From UBA12078 sp964573565 (GTDB taxonomy: Bacteria > Patescibacteriota > Dojkabacteria > SC72), in assembly GCA_964573565.1 (NCBI GenBank), contig CAZNJV010000010.1, positions 1 to 18,471 on the forward strand: 18,471 bases of DNA, written 5' to 3'. The translations under genes were made by a program, and so were the position numbers. A model generated the notes under the pieces. It did no database searches, had not been told where the DNA came from, and worked only from the letters and a program-made list of their open reading frames with translations. Of this stretch, positions 1-7,458 are shown in pieces. Positions within the stretch are counted from its first letter, which is position 1. Each line of letters opens with the position of its first letter.

Positions 1-936
1 GGCATAAGGGAGCAGATGCAGATTGAGAGAGGTCCTTTGCTATGTACCGTTCCTAAACCGAAGGTTGGTCGTACTGCTAGGGAGCAGGCAAAGTTGGCAG
101 AGATATTGTTTACAGCCGCTAACGGAGAATTCCAAGGTATTAAAGATGATGAGAATCTAACAAGTTTGTATTTCAACAAGTTTGATGACAGGTGCGAGCT
201 TGTTTTAAAAGTTCAGAGAGATATTGAACAGAAATCGGGGAAAAAGAAATTCTACCTTTGTAATGTTACTCACTCTGATCTAGATGTTATGCTCCAGAGG
301 GCAGACAAGATCAAGGCTCATGGCGGAAGATGGATGATGATTGATCTTGTTACAACTGGATTTAGTGCAGTTGCTACTATGAGAAAGAAGAATCCTGGAC
401 TTGCGATACATGCACATAGGGCGATGCATAGCTTGTTTGACAGAGAGTCTGGACCAGGAGTGTATGACAAGGGCGAAATTAAAGATTTTTCACTCTCTAT
501 GATCGTGATTGCCAAACTCATGAGGATGTTGGGTGTTGATTCACTTCATGGTGGTACTCCAAGTGGAAAGATGGAGAACTATGGTGAGCCAAAACTTATT
601 CGAGATGCATTGCAGCTAGATATTACTCCTGAGTCAAGTATGACGCTTGGCCAAAACTGGTATGGGATGAAACCTGTATGGCATACCGCTTCGGGTGGAT
701 TACATCCAGGGACAATGCCGGAGGTCTTGCAACAGTTAGGTGAGGATATTATCCTTCAGGCTGGTGGAGGTGTGCTTGGTCATCCATGGGGGATTGAGGC
801 GGGTGTAGAGGCTGTAGTGCAGGCGAGAGATGTTGCTTTGGGGAGAGGAGATCTCCAGCAATGGATCAAGGATAATCCTGATTCTGCATTGGCCAAGGCA
901 TCTTACCATTGGGGTTTTGGTCCTAAAATAGTATAA
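1..936 (+). CDS. rbcL: RuBisCO large subunit, form III type (5' end outside window)
   Basis: Ribulose-1,5-bisphosphate carboxylase large chain, C-terminal barrel. The frame is open to base 1 and reads GIREQ before the first Met at base 16. That matches the usual GIR-x-x family sequence before the barrel, so the gene continues upstream and base 16 is not the start. Visible active-site elements: the KPK loop, the carbamylated-lysine motif IKDDEN, HAHRAMH (substrate His/Arg), loop 6 GGTPSGK, SGG, and the phosphate-binding GGG before LGHPWG. All expected catalytic residues of this part are present. Wording such as PKPKVG and KDDENLTS resembles archaeal form III enzymes. Family knowledge: in CPR and archaea such enzymes usually consume ribulose bisphosphate from AMP salvage rather than run a Calvin cycle. 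AMP phosphorylase and ribose-1,5-bisphosphate isomerase genes are not in view. The exact subtype (III-like or II/III) cannot be settled by eye. Confidence 0.93.
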   Translation, partial: GIREQMQIERGPLLCTVPKPKVGRTAREQAKLAEILFTAANGEFQGIKDDENLTSLYFNKFDDRCELVLKVQRDIEQKSGKKKFYLCNVTHSDLDVMLQRADKIKAHGGRWMMIDLVTTGFSAVATMRKKNPGLAIHAHRAMHSLFDRESGPGVYDKGEIKDFSLSMIVIAKLMRMLGVDSLHGGTPSGKMENYGEPKLIRDALQLDITPESSMTLGQNWYGMKPVWHTASGGLHPGTMPEVLQQLGEDIILQAGGGVLGHPWGIEAGVEAVVQARDVALGRGDLQQWIKDNPDSALAKASYHWGFGPKIV

Positions 937-958
937 GGCCTGGCCATAGCCTGGCCTT
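935..958. repeat. GC-rich hairpin overlapping the RuBisCO stop codon
   Basis: Inverted repeat AAGGCC-T-GGC / GCC-T-GGCCTT with a CATA loop and one internal T:T mismatch. It starts within the TAA stop of the RuBisCO gene. No T-run follows, so it is not a standard intrinsic terminator. It could act as a 3' mRNA-stabilising hairpin. Its left arm (935-944) is also perfectly complementary to 1120-1129. Confidence 0.6.
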
Positions 959-1120
959 GTGTCAGGGATTGTTCATAACCCAAAAACCTCTTACTGTGTA
1001 CTACTTCTTTGCGTCTAGCATATTTAAAAGCTTTTACCTTTCTTTCGTTCATTTCGCCGGTCTAGTAGAAAACAACGACCGTACAAGCGATAGAGGTGAT
1101 GAACAAGATATGAACGGAAG

Positions 1121-1136
1121 CCAGGCCTTGGCCTGG
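1121..1136. repeat. Perfect GC-rich inverted repeat upstream of proS, possible operator
   Basis: CCAGGCCTTGGCCTGG has 7-base arms around TT. It lies where the -35 region of the proposed proS promoter would be (about 1128-1133), so it could be a binding site for a dimeric regulator. The 9-mer GGCCTGGCC at 1130-1138 also occurs at 937-945 in the hairpin after the RuBisCO gene. Functional assignment is inference. Confidence 0.45.
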
Positions 1137-1150
1137 CCTGGTGGATGTTG

Positions 1151-1156
1151 TATTAT
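1151..1156 (+). promoter_or_regulatory. -10 box of proS (leaderless start)
   Basis: TATTAT (5 of 6 to consensus) ends 8 nt before the ATG at 1164. A transcript from it would begin at or within a base or two of the start codon. No Shine-Dalgarno sequence is visible. The same layout recurs at other genes in the window. Confidence 0.45.
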
Positions 1157-1163
1157 ATCGATT

Positions 1164-2633
1164 ATGGCAAACAAAGGTATTACATCTAGAACAGAAGATT
1201 TCTCACAGTGGTATCTTGATATCATTGAAAGAGCAGATTTAGCAGAAAATTCTGCTGTTAGAGGATGTATGGTTATAAAGCCATACGGATATGCTATCTG
1301 GGAGAATATCCAGAAGGAATTAGATAGAAGGATAAAGGAGAGTGGGCATAAGAATGCATACTTTCCAATCTTCATCCCTAAGTCATTCTTCTCAAGGGAA
1401 GCTTCCCATGTAAAAGGTTTTGCAAAAGAGTGTGCCATTGTTACCCATTATAGACTTAAAGAATCTGAGGATGGGAAGGGCGTTGTGGTAGATCCTGAGG
1501 CAAAATTAGAGGAAGAGCTCATTGTAAGGCCAACCTCTGAAACCATAATGTATGACACTTTCTCAAGATGGATAACCTCATGGAGAGATTTACCTTTGAA
1601 GATTAACCAATGGGCAAACATTGTAAGATGGGAGAAAAGAACTAGGCCTTTCTTAAGAACAGCTGAGTTCTTGTGGCAAGAAGGCCATACTGTATATGCA
1701 GATCCGGAGGAGAATCTAAAAGAGGTTATGGATATGCTTCAGATGTATGTAGATTTTGCTAGAGACTTCTTAGCTGTCGAAACATACGCAGGTAGAAAGT
1801 CTGAGAGTGAGAAATTCGCAGGTGCTGTAGATACGTATGGAGTAGAGGCCTTAATGCCTGATGGTAAGTCGCTCCAATTTGGTACGTCACATAACTTAGG
1901 CCAGAATTTCGCAAAGGCTTTCAACATTCAGTACGCTGACAAAGATGGAAATATGAAATATCCATGGCAAAATAGCTGGGGTGTAAGTACCAGAATGATG
2001 GGTGCTTTAATAATGACACACAGTGATGACAATGGATTAGTATTGCCTCCAAAGGTTGCACCTATTAAGATTGTAATAGTACCAATATACAAAGACGAGA
2101 ATCGCGAGAAGGTTCTTGACTATTGTAATGATCTGTTTACCAAGCTCAAAGAAAAAGTCGCAGATGTAGAGTTGGATGATAGGGATTTTGTATCTCCAGG
2201 ATTCAAATTTAACGAGTGGGAGAAGAAGGGCGTGCCTGTAAGAATTGAAGTTGGAGCAAGAGATCTTGAAAGCGGTGGTGTCACTATGGTTAGAAGAGAC
2301 ACTAATGAAAAAATCTTTACTAAAGATGAATATATTGTCGAGTATGGAGTAGGGTTGTTGGAGGAAATTCAGAATAGTTTGCTAAATAGATCTCAATCTA
2401 TAATTAGAAATGGTACACATGTAGTAGAGAGCTATGATGAACTTAAAAAGATGATGAAAGGCGATAAAGGATACGCAAAAGCATACTGGTGTGGGGATCC
2501 TAAATGTGAAGAGCAGATCAAATATGATACAAAAGCGACCACTAGATGCATATCTGCAGAGAATGTAGATGGAAAGTGCATTTGTTGTGGAAAGCCTTCT
2601 AAAGAACTGTGGTATATCGCGCAATCTTACTAG
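1164..2633 (+). CDS. proS: Prolyl-tRNA synthetase, archaeal/eukaryote-like short type
   Basis: Class II aminoacyl-tRNA synthetase charging tRNA-Pro in the cytoplasm; 489 aa from the chosen start. Motif 2 is visible as RPTSE, then RWEKRTRPFLRTAEFLWQEGHT. The HNLGQNFAKAF segment and motif 3 (WGVSTRMMGALIMTHSDD) follow. The anticodon-binding domain comes next, and the C-terminal zinc-type domain has cysteine pairs (CGDPKC and CICCGK) and the terminal Tyr typical of this type. There is no bacterial-type editing insertion between motifs 2 and 3. The frame is open back to 957, but those 69 residues resemble nothing in ProRS and cover GC-rich inverted repeats. ATG 1164 gives the normal family N-terminus (a short lead, then EDFSQWYLDII) and lies 8 nt after a -10 box. 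The stop is TAG. Confidence 0.96.
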   Translation: MANKGITSRTEDFSQWYLDIIERADLAENSAVRGCMVIKPYGYAIWENIQKELDRRIKESGHKNAYFPIFIPKSFFSREASHVKGFAKECAIVTHYRLKESEDGKGVVVDPEAKLEEELIVRPTSETIMYDTFSRWITSWRDLPLKINQWANIVRWEKRTRPFLRTAEFLWQEGHTVYADPEENLKEVMDMLQMYVDFARDFLAVETYAGRKSESEKFAGAVDTYGVEALMPDGKSLQFGTSHNLGQNFAKAFNIQYADKDGNMKYPWQNSWGVSTRMMGALIMTHSDDNGLVLPPKVAPIKIVIVPIYKDENREKVLDYCNDLFTKLKEKVADVELDDRDFVSPGFKFNEWEKKGVPVRIEVGARDLESGGVTMVRRDTNEKIFTKDEYIVEYGVGLLEEIQNSLLNRSQSIIRNGTHVVESYDELKKMMKGDKGYAKAYWCGDPKCEEQIKYDTKATTRCISAENVDGKCICCGKPSKELWYIAQSY

Positions 2634-2852
2634 GTGAAACGAGGTGAAAATGCCGATTTCCTATGGGATAAAAAGTGACCAAATTCAATATTCTTTACTC
2701 ATTCCCACGAACTGCCACGTTTATAACCAACTTATATAAGAATGTATGTGAGGCAAGCGTTTCTAAGAATCGTGCCCAAATTTTACACCCGGTCAATTAC
2801 CAGGATAGTCAATTTAATGGAGGGGTAAAGGGCCTGAAAGTTTCACCATCCG
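2634..2852. other. Intergenic stretch between proS and uvrA 3' ends, nothing recognised
   Basis: 219 bp between two convergent genes. I see no convincing ORF (a 66-codon frame from a GTG at 2675 has no family resemblance and runs into uvrA), no tRNA fold and no hairpin followed by a T-run on either strand. The minus strand just after the uvrA stop reads TGAAACTTTCAGG, which resembles the 3' conserved core of glycine riboswitches, but the rest of that aptamer is missing. It could hold an unrecognised small RNA. Confidence 0.4.
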
Positions 2853-5696
2853 CTATTTTGTTAAATATTTTTTAAGATATTTACCAGTCCAACTCTTAGA
2901 ATTTTTAATAACATCCTGCACAGTACCCTCGGCAACTATGTAACCACCCTTGTCTCCACCATCCGGACCAAGATCCACAATCCAATCTGCAAATTTCACA
3001 ACATCCAAATTATGTTCCACACAGATTACAGTGTTTCCTTTGGCAACCAATCCCTTTAGTAGGGTAAGTAACTTATCTATATCATGGTAGTGAAGTCCTG
3101 TGGTTGGCTCATCGAGTATATATAATGTATGACCACGAGACATCTTTGATAGTTCCCTGGAAAGTTTTATTCTTTGCGACTCTCCACCAGATAGGGTTAG
3201 AGCTGATTGGCCAAGCTGTATATATCCAAGTCCTACTTCATTCAATACTTCTAATTTTCGCCTTATTGACGGGATATTTTTAAAGAATTCCACAGCTTCT
3301 TCAACTGTCATATTCAATACTTCTGCGATATTTTTACCTTTATAATCGATCTGTAATGCCTCTTCGTTATATCTAAGTCCATTACATGCGTCGCATGTAA
3401 TATACATATCTGGTAGGAATTGCATCTCTACTTTTATCTGACCATCACCCTGACATTTCTCGCATCTTCCACCTTTGACATTGAAGCTGAATCTGTTTGG
3501 ACCATAGCCTCTAGCTTTGGCTTCGTTGGTTGCTGCGAATATCTCTCGAATTGGTGCAAATACACCAGTGTAAGTAGCAGGATTTGATCTCGGTGTTCGA
3601 CCTATAGGCGATTGGTCGATATCAATAATCTGATTAATTTTTTCCACTCCCTCAATGTTTTTATACTCTCCTTCTGGATATTTTGAATGCATAACTTTAT
3701 TCATCAGGACAGGGTAGAGTGTATCATTTATCAATGAAGACTTACCACTGCCAGAGACACCAGTTATACAAATGAATTGGTTTAGAGGGATTTCTAAATT
3801 TACATCCTTAAGATTGTGAGTTGTCAGCCCTTTAAGTTTCAGCATGCTCTTAGTAGGTGCAGGTTCAACTGCTTTGATATTTTGGCCGACACTTAGGGAC
3901 TTGTTGAGGTACTTGGCAGTGAGTGAGCCCGAATGCTTGATATCTTCGAATGTCCCTTGTGCTACGACATCTCCACCGTGTTTACCTGCATTTGGGCCTA
4001 TATCTACTACCCAATCAGCATGACTTATAGTTTCTTCATCATGTTCTACCACTATCACAGAATTGCCGGTATCACGCAGATTCTCGAGAGATTTTATAAG
4101 TTTTGATACATCTCTTTGATGCAAACCAATGGATGGCTCGTCTAAAACATAGAGTACGCCTGTTAATCCTGTGCCTATTTGAGAAGCTAATCTGATTCTT
4201 TGTGATTCACCTCCAGATAGGGTTGTAGCTTTTCTAGAAAGTGTTAAATAGTCTAGCCCTACGTTTACTAAGAAGGTTAATCTGGAAAGAATCTCTTTAA
4301 CAATTGGTTTTGCAATCTCTGCTTTGTTACCTTTGATCTCTAATTCATTGAAGAATGTAATAAGGTCATTGATAGGCATGTTCGTTATCTCATCGATATT
4401 CTTGTCATGTATTGTTACCGCTAATGAATATGGCTTTAATCTTTTACCTCCACATATGTCACATTCTCTTTCGACCATGTATTTTTCTGTTTCTGAACGA
4501 GCATATTCAGATGATGTTTCCTTGTATCTTCTGTTCATTTCATTAACGACACCTTCGTATGGTGTCTCATATATCCTGGTTCTACCAAATCTGTTGGTAT
4601 ATTCGATCATGTAGGTAGGTTTTGAGCCTTTACCGTAGAAGATGAGATCAAATATCTCTTTGGGATAGTCTTTGATAGCGGTCTTGAGGTCAAAATTGTG
4701 TTCTTTAGCCACACTTTGTAGTATTTTGGCTGTCCATGTATCTTTGCTAGTTCTGTTGCTCCAGGGGAAGATTCCTCCTTCTGCGATTGTAAGATTTGGG
4801 TTGTAGAGTAGGTTAACATCAAGTTCCTTTATGATCCCTAGTCCTGCACATGTGGGACACGCACCCTCAGGTGCGTTAAATGAAAAGCTGGCAGGGGATA
4901 TTTTAGGATATGATATGCCACATGTTGGACAGGTGTTGTTTTCTGAGAAGAATAGGGGTTCTTCACCTTCAATTATGACCTTAACTTCTCCTTTGGATTG
5001 TGTGGTAGCAAGCTCTACAGCGTCTGTAAGACGTTTCTGATCGATATCCTTGCCATCTAATCTATCAATTACCAAATCTATATCATGCTTCTCATATTCA
5101 TTAAGCTTGATATTCTCAATATCATCAAGCATGTAGGTATTTCCGTCTACAATGACTCTGAGGAACCCTCGGGTAAGTAGCTTTTCGAACAAGGAAGAAA
5201 ACTCTCCCTTACGGTTTTTTATCAATGGTGAAACGATCTGGAACTTTTTTGTGGAACCTTTGAGGTGGGTGAGTATCTTTTTTGATATCTCTTGAATGGT
5301 TTGTCCTTCGACTGGTGTATGGCAGTTTGGACAATGCGCGATTCCTATATTCCCATAGAGTAGACGGAGATAACTATAGATCTCGGTTATAGTGCCTACT
5401 GTAGACCTTGGGTTAGAACCTGCGGTTTTCTGGTCTATGGATATAGCAGGAGAAAGTCCTTCTATGGAGTCTACATCTGGTTTCTTCATCACACCCAAGA
5501 ACTGTCTGGCATATGAGGAGAGTGATTCGACATATCTTCTTTGACCTTCTGCATACAGAGTATCAAAAGCCAAGGAAGATTTTCCACTTCCTGAGACGCC
5601 TGTGATAACGACTAGTTTGTTTTTAGGGATGTCCAAAGAGATATTCTTAAGATTGTTCTCTCTGGCTCCCCTTATTTTTATATATTCTTGCTTCAT
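2853..5696 (-). CDS. uvrA: Excinuclease ABC subunit A
   Basis: DNA-damage recognition ATPase of nucleotide excision repair, partner of UvrB; 947 aa from the chosen start, a normal length. It has two ABC modules. The first carries Walker A GVSGSGKSSLAFDT near the N-terminus, an LSGGESQRIRLASQ signature and Walker B LYVLDEPSIGL. The second carries GVSGSGKSSLINDT, LSGGESQRIKLSREL and LYILDEPTTGL. Zinc-finger cysteine pairs are present (CPNC, CPTCG, CPTCAG, CDICGGK; CEKCQGDG with CDACNG), along with the GRTPRSNPATYTG stretch typical of UvrA. An ATG at 5708 would add four residues, but it overlaps the TATAAT box of an extended -10 promoter. Transcripts would then start near the ATG at 5696, so I choose that start. 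The stop is TAG. uvrB and uvrC are not in view. Confidence 0.97.
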   Translation of the reverse strand: MKQEYIKIRGARENNLKNISLDIPKNKLVVITGVSGSGKSSLAFDTLYAEGQRRYVESLSSYARQFLGVMKKPDVDSIEGLSPAISIDQKTAGSNPRSTVGTITEIYSYLRLLYGNIGIAHCPNCHTPVEGQTIQEISKKILTHLKGSTKKFQIVSPLIKNRKGEFSSLFEKLLTRGFLRVIVDGNTYMLDDIENIKLNEYEKHDIDLVIDRLDGKDIDQKRLTDAVELATTQSKGEVKVIIEGEEPLFFSENNTCPTCGISYPKISPASFSFNAPEGACPTCAGLGIIKELDVNLLYNPNLTIAEGGIFPWSNRTSKDTWTAKILQSVAKEHNFDLKTAIKDYPKEIFDLIFYGKGSKPTYMIEYTNRFGRTRIYETPYEGVVNEMNRRYKETSSEYARSETEKYMVERECDICGGKRLKPYSLAVTIHDKNIDEITNMPINDLITFFNELEIKGNKAEIAKPIVKEILSRLTFLVNVGLDYLTLSRKATTLSGGESQRIRLASQIGTGLTGVLYVLDEPSIGLHQRDVSKLIKSLENLRDTGNSVIVVEHDEETISHADWVVDIGPNAGKHGGDVVAQGTFEDIKHSGSLTAKYLNKSLSVGQNIKAVEPAPTKSMLKLKGLTTHNLKDVNLEIPLNQFICITGVSGSGKSSLINDTLYPVLMNKVMHSKYPEGEYKNIEGVEKINQIIDIDQSPIGRTPRSNPATYTGVFAPIREIFAATNEAKARGYGPNRFSFNVKGGRCEKCQGDGQIKVEMQFLPDMYITCDACNGLRYNEEALQIDYKGKNIAEVLNMTVEEAVEFFKNIPSIRRKLEVLNEVGLGYIQLGQSALTLSGGESQRIKLSRELSKMSRGHTLYILDEPTTGLHYHDIDKLLTLLKGLVAKGNTVICVEHNLDVVKFADWIVDLGPDGGDKGGYIVAEGTVQDVIKNSKSWTGKYLKKYLTK

Positions 5697-5706
5697 ACTA
5701 ATCTTC

Positions 5707-5715
5707 ATTATACCA
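5707..5715 (-). promoter_or_regulatory. Extended -10 promoter of uvrA
   Basis: TGG-TATAAT on the minus strand: a perfect -10 hexamer (5712 to 5707) with the extended TGn element. It overlaps the first ATG of the frame and ends 11 nt before the ATG at 5696. No good -35 is seen, which is usual for extended -10 promoters. It diverges from the tRNA promoter on the other strand. Confidence 0.6.
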
Positions 5716-5756
5716 CGGAATATATAGAATTATGACCCTATAGAAATGCGGATGTG

Positions 5757-5765
5757 TGGTAGAAT
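5757..5765 (+). promoter_or_regulatory. Extended -10 promoter of the tRNA-Arg gene
   Basis: TGG-TAGAAT on the plus strand, 5 of 6 to the -10 consensus plus the TGn extension. The expected start near 5772 gives a 5' leader of about 30 nt before the mature tRNA end at 5802, to be removed by RNase P. Confidence 0.5.
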
Positions 5766-5801
5766 ATACGGTAATATGTTAAGCTTAGTAGGCTGAAATA
5801 T

Positions 5802-5876
5802 GCACCTGTAGCTCAATCTGGATAGAGCAACGCACTCCTAACGCGTAGGTTGTCGGTCCGACTCCGGCCAGGTGCG
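5802..5876 (+). tRNA. tRNA-Arg (anticodon CCU)
   Basis: A full cloverleaf can be folded by hand. Acceptor stem GCACCTG/CAGGTGC (7 bp), D-arm GCTC/GAGC with GG in the loop, anticodon stem ACGCA/CGCGT, loop CTCCTAA with anticodon CCT at 5837-5839, 5-nt variable region, T-stem GTCGG/CCGGC, T-loop TCCGACT, discriminator G. It reads AGG. A20 and C35, identity elements for arginine, are present. CCA is not encoded. Oddities: an A31:C39 mismatch closes the anticodon loop, and position 55 is C where nearly all tRNAs have U (pseudouridine). The 3' end lies 1 nt from the stop codon of the convergent gene. Confidence 0.93.
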
Positions 5877-5877
5877 T

Positions 5878-7410
5878 TTAATGAATATCGTACTCTGAAA
5901 CTACTATTCTTCCTTGATCATCTGTTGTGAATGTAAGTACTGAGTTTTGAGAGTCTCTGAAAAGGAATGTAAGTAATTGAGCTGGTTGTGCTATGAAAGA
6001 TTTATTCTCTCCGTCTCGGTCTGCTACGGATATGGAATTTTCTTCAGAGTAGATGACATTGTAGGTATTAGGTAGCCATCTGAGATTTTGGACTTTTGAG
6101 ATATCTGTAATATTTTTTACTCCCTTTGTACCGATTATGACAGTATGATCACCCTCTGTTTTATCAAATGTATATACTCCGATTTGATTCGCATCTTTGA
6201 ATAGTAGTTCTCTGCTGTTGGGGTTGAATGCAATCAAAGAAGCTGGGTATGGGGAAATCATCATGAATTTTTGATTCTCTATGTTATACCAGTATGTTGC
6301 TAAGCTTGTCTTCATATATACACCCTGTGCTTTTTGGTTAACTTCTATGAAGTCTATAGCTCCTGCAGAGAGGGTACTTTCTGGTGCAGAGGTGAACTCT
6401 ACAGAAACGAATCCATCTTCTCTATATTCAGTTATATATTCTTCAGTTTTACCGAAATAGAAATTATCAATGATGTATTTACTGCTGGCGCCATCTAATG
6501 AGATCTGTTTGAGACGATAGGTGTAGAAGGTATTTTCCGCGGTAGTGGCATCTTCAACGATATAGAAGAAGCCTTGGTCGTCGGTTGCCCATACATATTT
6601 GACTCCTGCAGTTTTATTCACAAGCGTTGTGGAGGTATCGAGTTTGATATTGTAGGCAAGGATTGTATCAGTAGATTCTAATATGAGATATGTGTTGTTG
6701 TTTGCCCATGAGATTGTATACGCGGTTTTTGGATCAAGTTTGAGAGGCTTGAGCTCTGAGAGATTTTGCTGAGAGTTAGTATCTAACGTGTAGTATTGGC
6801 TTGTAGAGTCAGTCGTGACTTTTAACAAAGCGAGTTGACCACTAGGGGACATGGTTATATCTATATTGTTAGAATCTAATTCAAGCACAACAGATGGGTT
6901 AGAGGAGAAATCCCAAAGCGCAGGATTTAGAGTATATTCCCATAGTGTGTAGCCGTCCGTTTCTTTCGTAAGTATCAATGTATGTGAGAAGTAAGGGCTA
7001 ACCCAGTATTTTTCTAAAGTTCCAGAAGAAGTCCATTTGGTTGTTGCTACAGGATTACTTTTAATTAACCATGGGTATATGGGGGTAGATTTACCTTCAA
7101 CGATCTCGACTTCTTTACTCCAGTCGTAATATCCGTCCATTTTTAATGTAGTACTGTATGTACCAACCTCAAGACTGGTACTCTTTGGTGTTTTTCCAAC
7201 TAATTTACCATTTACATATAGATCTGCAGATATGGGGGAACTCTCAACTCCAAGGACTCCGGATTGGATCAACGCTTTGTTGAATATGTCTAATCTGTAA
7301 CCATTGGAGTAAAGATATATTATTGCAGCTACCAAAAACAACATTAATGTATAGAGTACGGGGAAAAGGATCGAGCCTATATGTATCTTCGCTTTCTTGG
7401 GAGATGTCAT
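5878..7410 (-). CDS. Membrane-anchored PEGA-domain protein with beta-propeller-like repeats
   Basis: 510 aa, function unknown. Residues about 11-35 form one hydrophobic membrane segment after a basic N-terminus, so the rest probably faces outside. A PEGA domain follows (about 50-112): SSPISADLYVNGKLVGKTP, a threonine/serine-rich middle, then a G-T-Y-S-T-T-L-K-M-D-G-Y ending. That family is a small beta domain common on surface proteins. Residues about 115-510 contain repeated beta-strand blades with W/Y-rich turns, such as YTISWANNNTYLILES, VKYVWATDDQGFFYIVE and LRWLPNTYNVIYSEENSISVADRDGEN. This suggests a WD40/TolB-like propeller. Blade count is uncertain. The start ATG follows TGC-TATACT by 7 nt, which supports it as a leaderless start. 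It is convergent with the tRNA gene and divergent from trpS. A surface sensor or carbohydrate/protein-binding role is possible but inferred. Confidence 0.85.
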   Translation of the reverse strand: MTSPKKAKIHIGSILFPVLYTLMLFLVAAIIYLYSNGYRLDIFNKALIQSGVLGVESSPISADLYVNGKLVGKTPKSTSLEVGTYSTTLKMDGYYDWSKEVEIVEGKSTPIYPWLIKSNPVATTKWTSSGTLEKYWVSPYFSHTLILTKETDGYTLWEYTLNPALWDFSSNPSVVLELDSNNIDITMSPSGQLALLKVTTDSTSQYYTLDTNSQQNLSELKPLKLDPKTAYTISWANNNTYLILESTDTILAYNIKLDTSTTLVNKTAGVKYVWATDDQGFFYIVEDATTAENTFYTYRLKQISLDGASSKYIIDNFYFGKTEEYITEYREDGFVSVEFTSAPESTLSAGAIDFIEVNQKAQGVYMKTSLATYWYNIENQKFMMISPYPASLIAFNPNSRELLFKDANQIGVYTFDKTEGDHTVIIGTKGVKNITDISKVQNLRWLPNTYNVIYSEENSISVADRDGENKSFIAQPAQLLTFLFRDSQNSVLTFTTDDQGRIVVSEYDIH

Positions 7411-7416
7411 GCCAAG

Positions 7417-7425
7417 AGTATAGCA
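7417..7425 (-). promoter_or_regulatory. Extended -10 promoter of the PEGA protein gene
   Basis: TGC-TATACT on the minus strand, 5 of 6 to consensus with TGn. The hexamer ends 7 nt before the ATG at 7410, so the transcript would start at the start codon. It is back to back with the trpS promoter. Confidence 0.6.
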
Positions 7426-7440
7426 TAATGAAATGGAAGT

Positions 7441-7449
7441 TGTTAGAAT
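7441..7449 (+). promoter_or_regulatory. Extended -10 promoter of trpS
   Basis: TGT-TAGAAT directly abuts the first possible ATG at 7450 and ends 10 nt before the second in-frame ATG at 7459. A start site 7-10 nt downstream excludes ATG 7450 from being usefully transcribed and favours leaderless initiation at 7459. Confidence 0.55.
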
Positions 7450-7458
7450 ATGAATATT

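Noticed and set aside
957..1163. 69-residue N-terminal extension of ProRS
   Set aside because: The frame is open but shows no ProRS-like sequence, covers GC-rich inverted repeats, and a -10 box sits directly before the ATG at 1164.
2800..2852. Glycine riboswitch on the minus strand
   Set aside because: Only the GAAAC-TTTCAGG-like core is present; the rest of the aptamer would have to lie in uvrA coding sequence, and no regulated gene follows.
2675..2875. 66-aa plus-strand ORF
   Set aside because: GTG start, no family resemblance, and it overlaps the uvrA 3' end.
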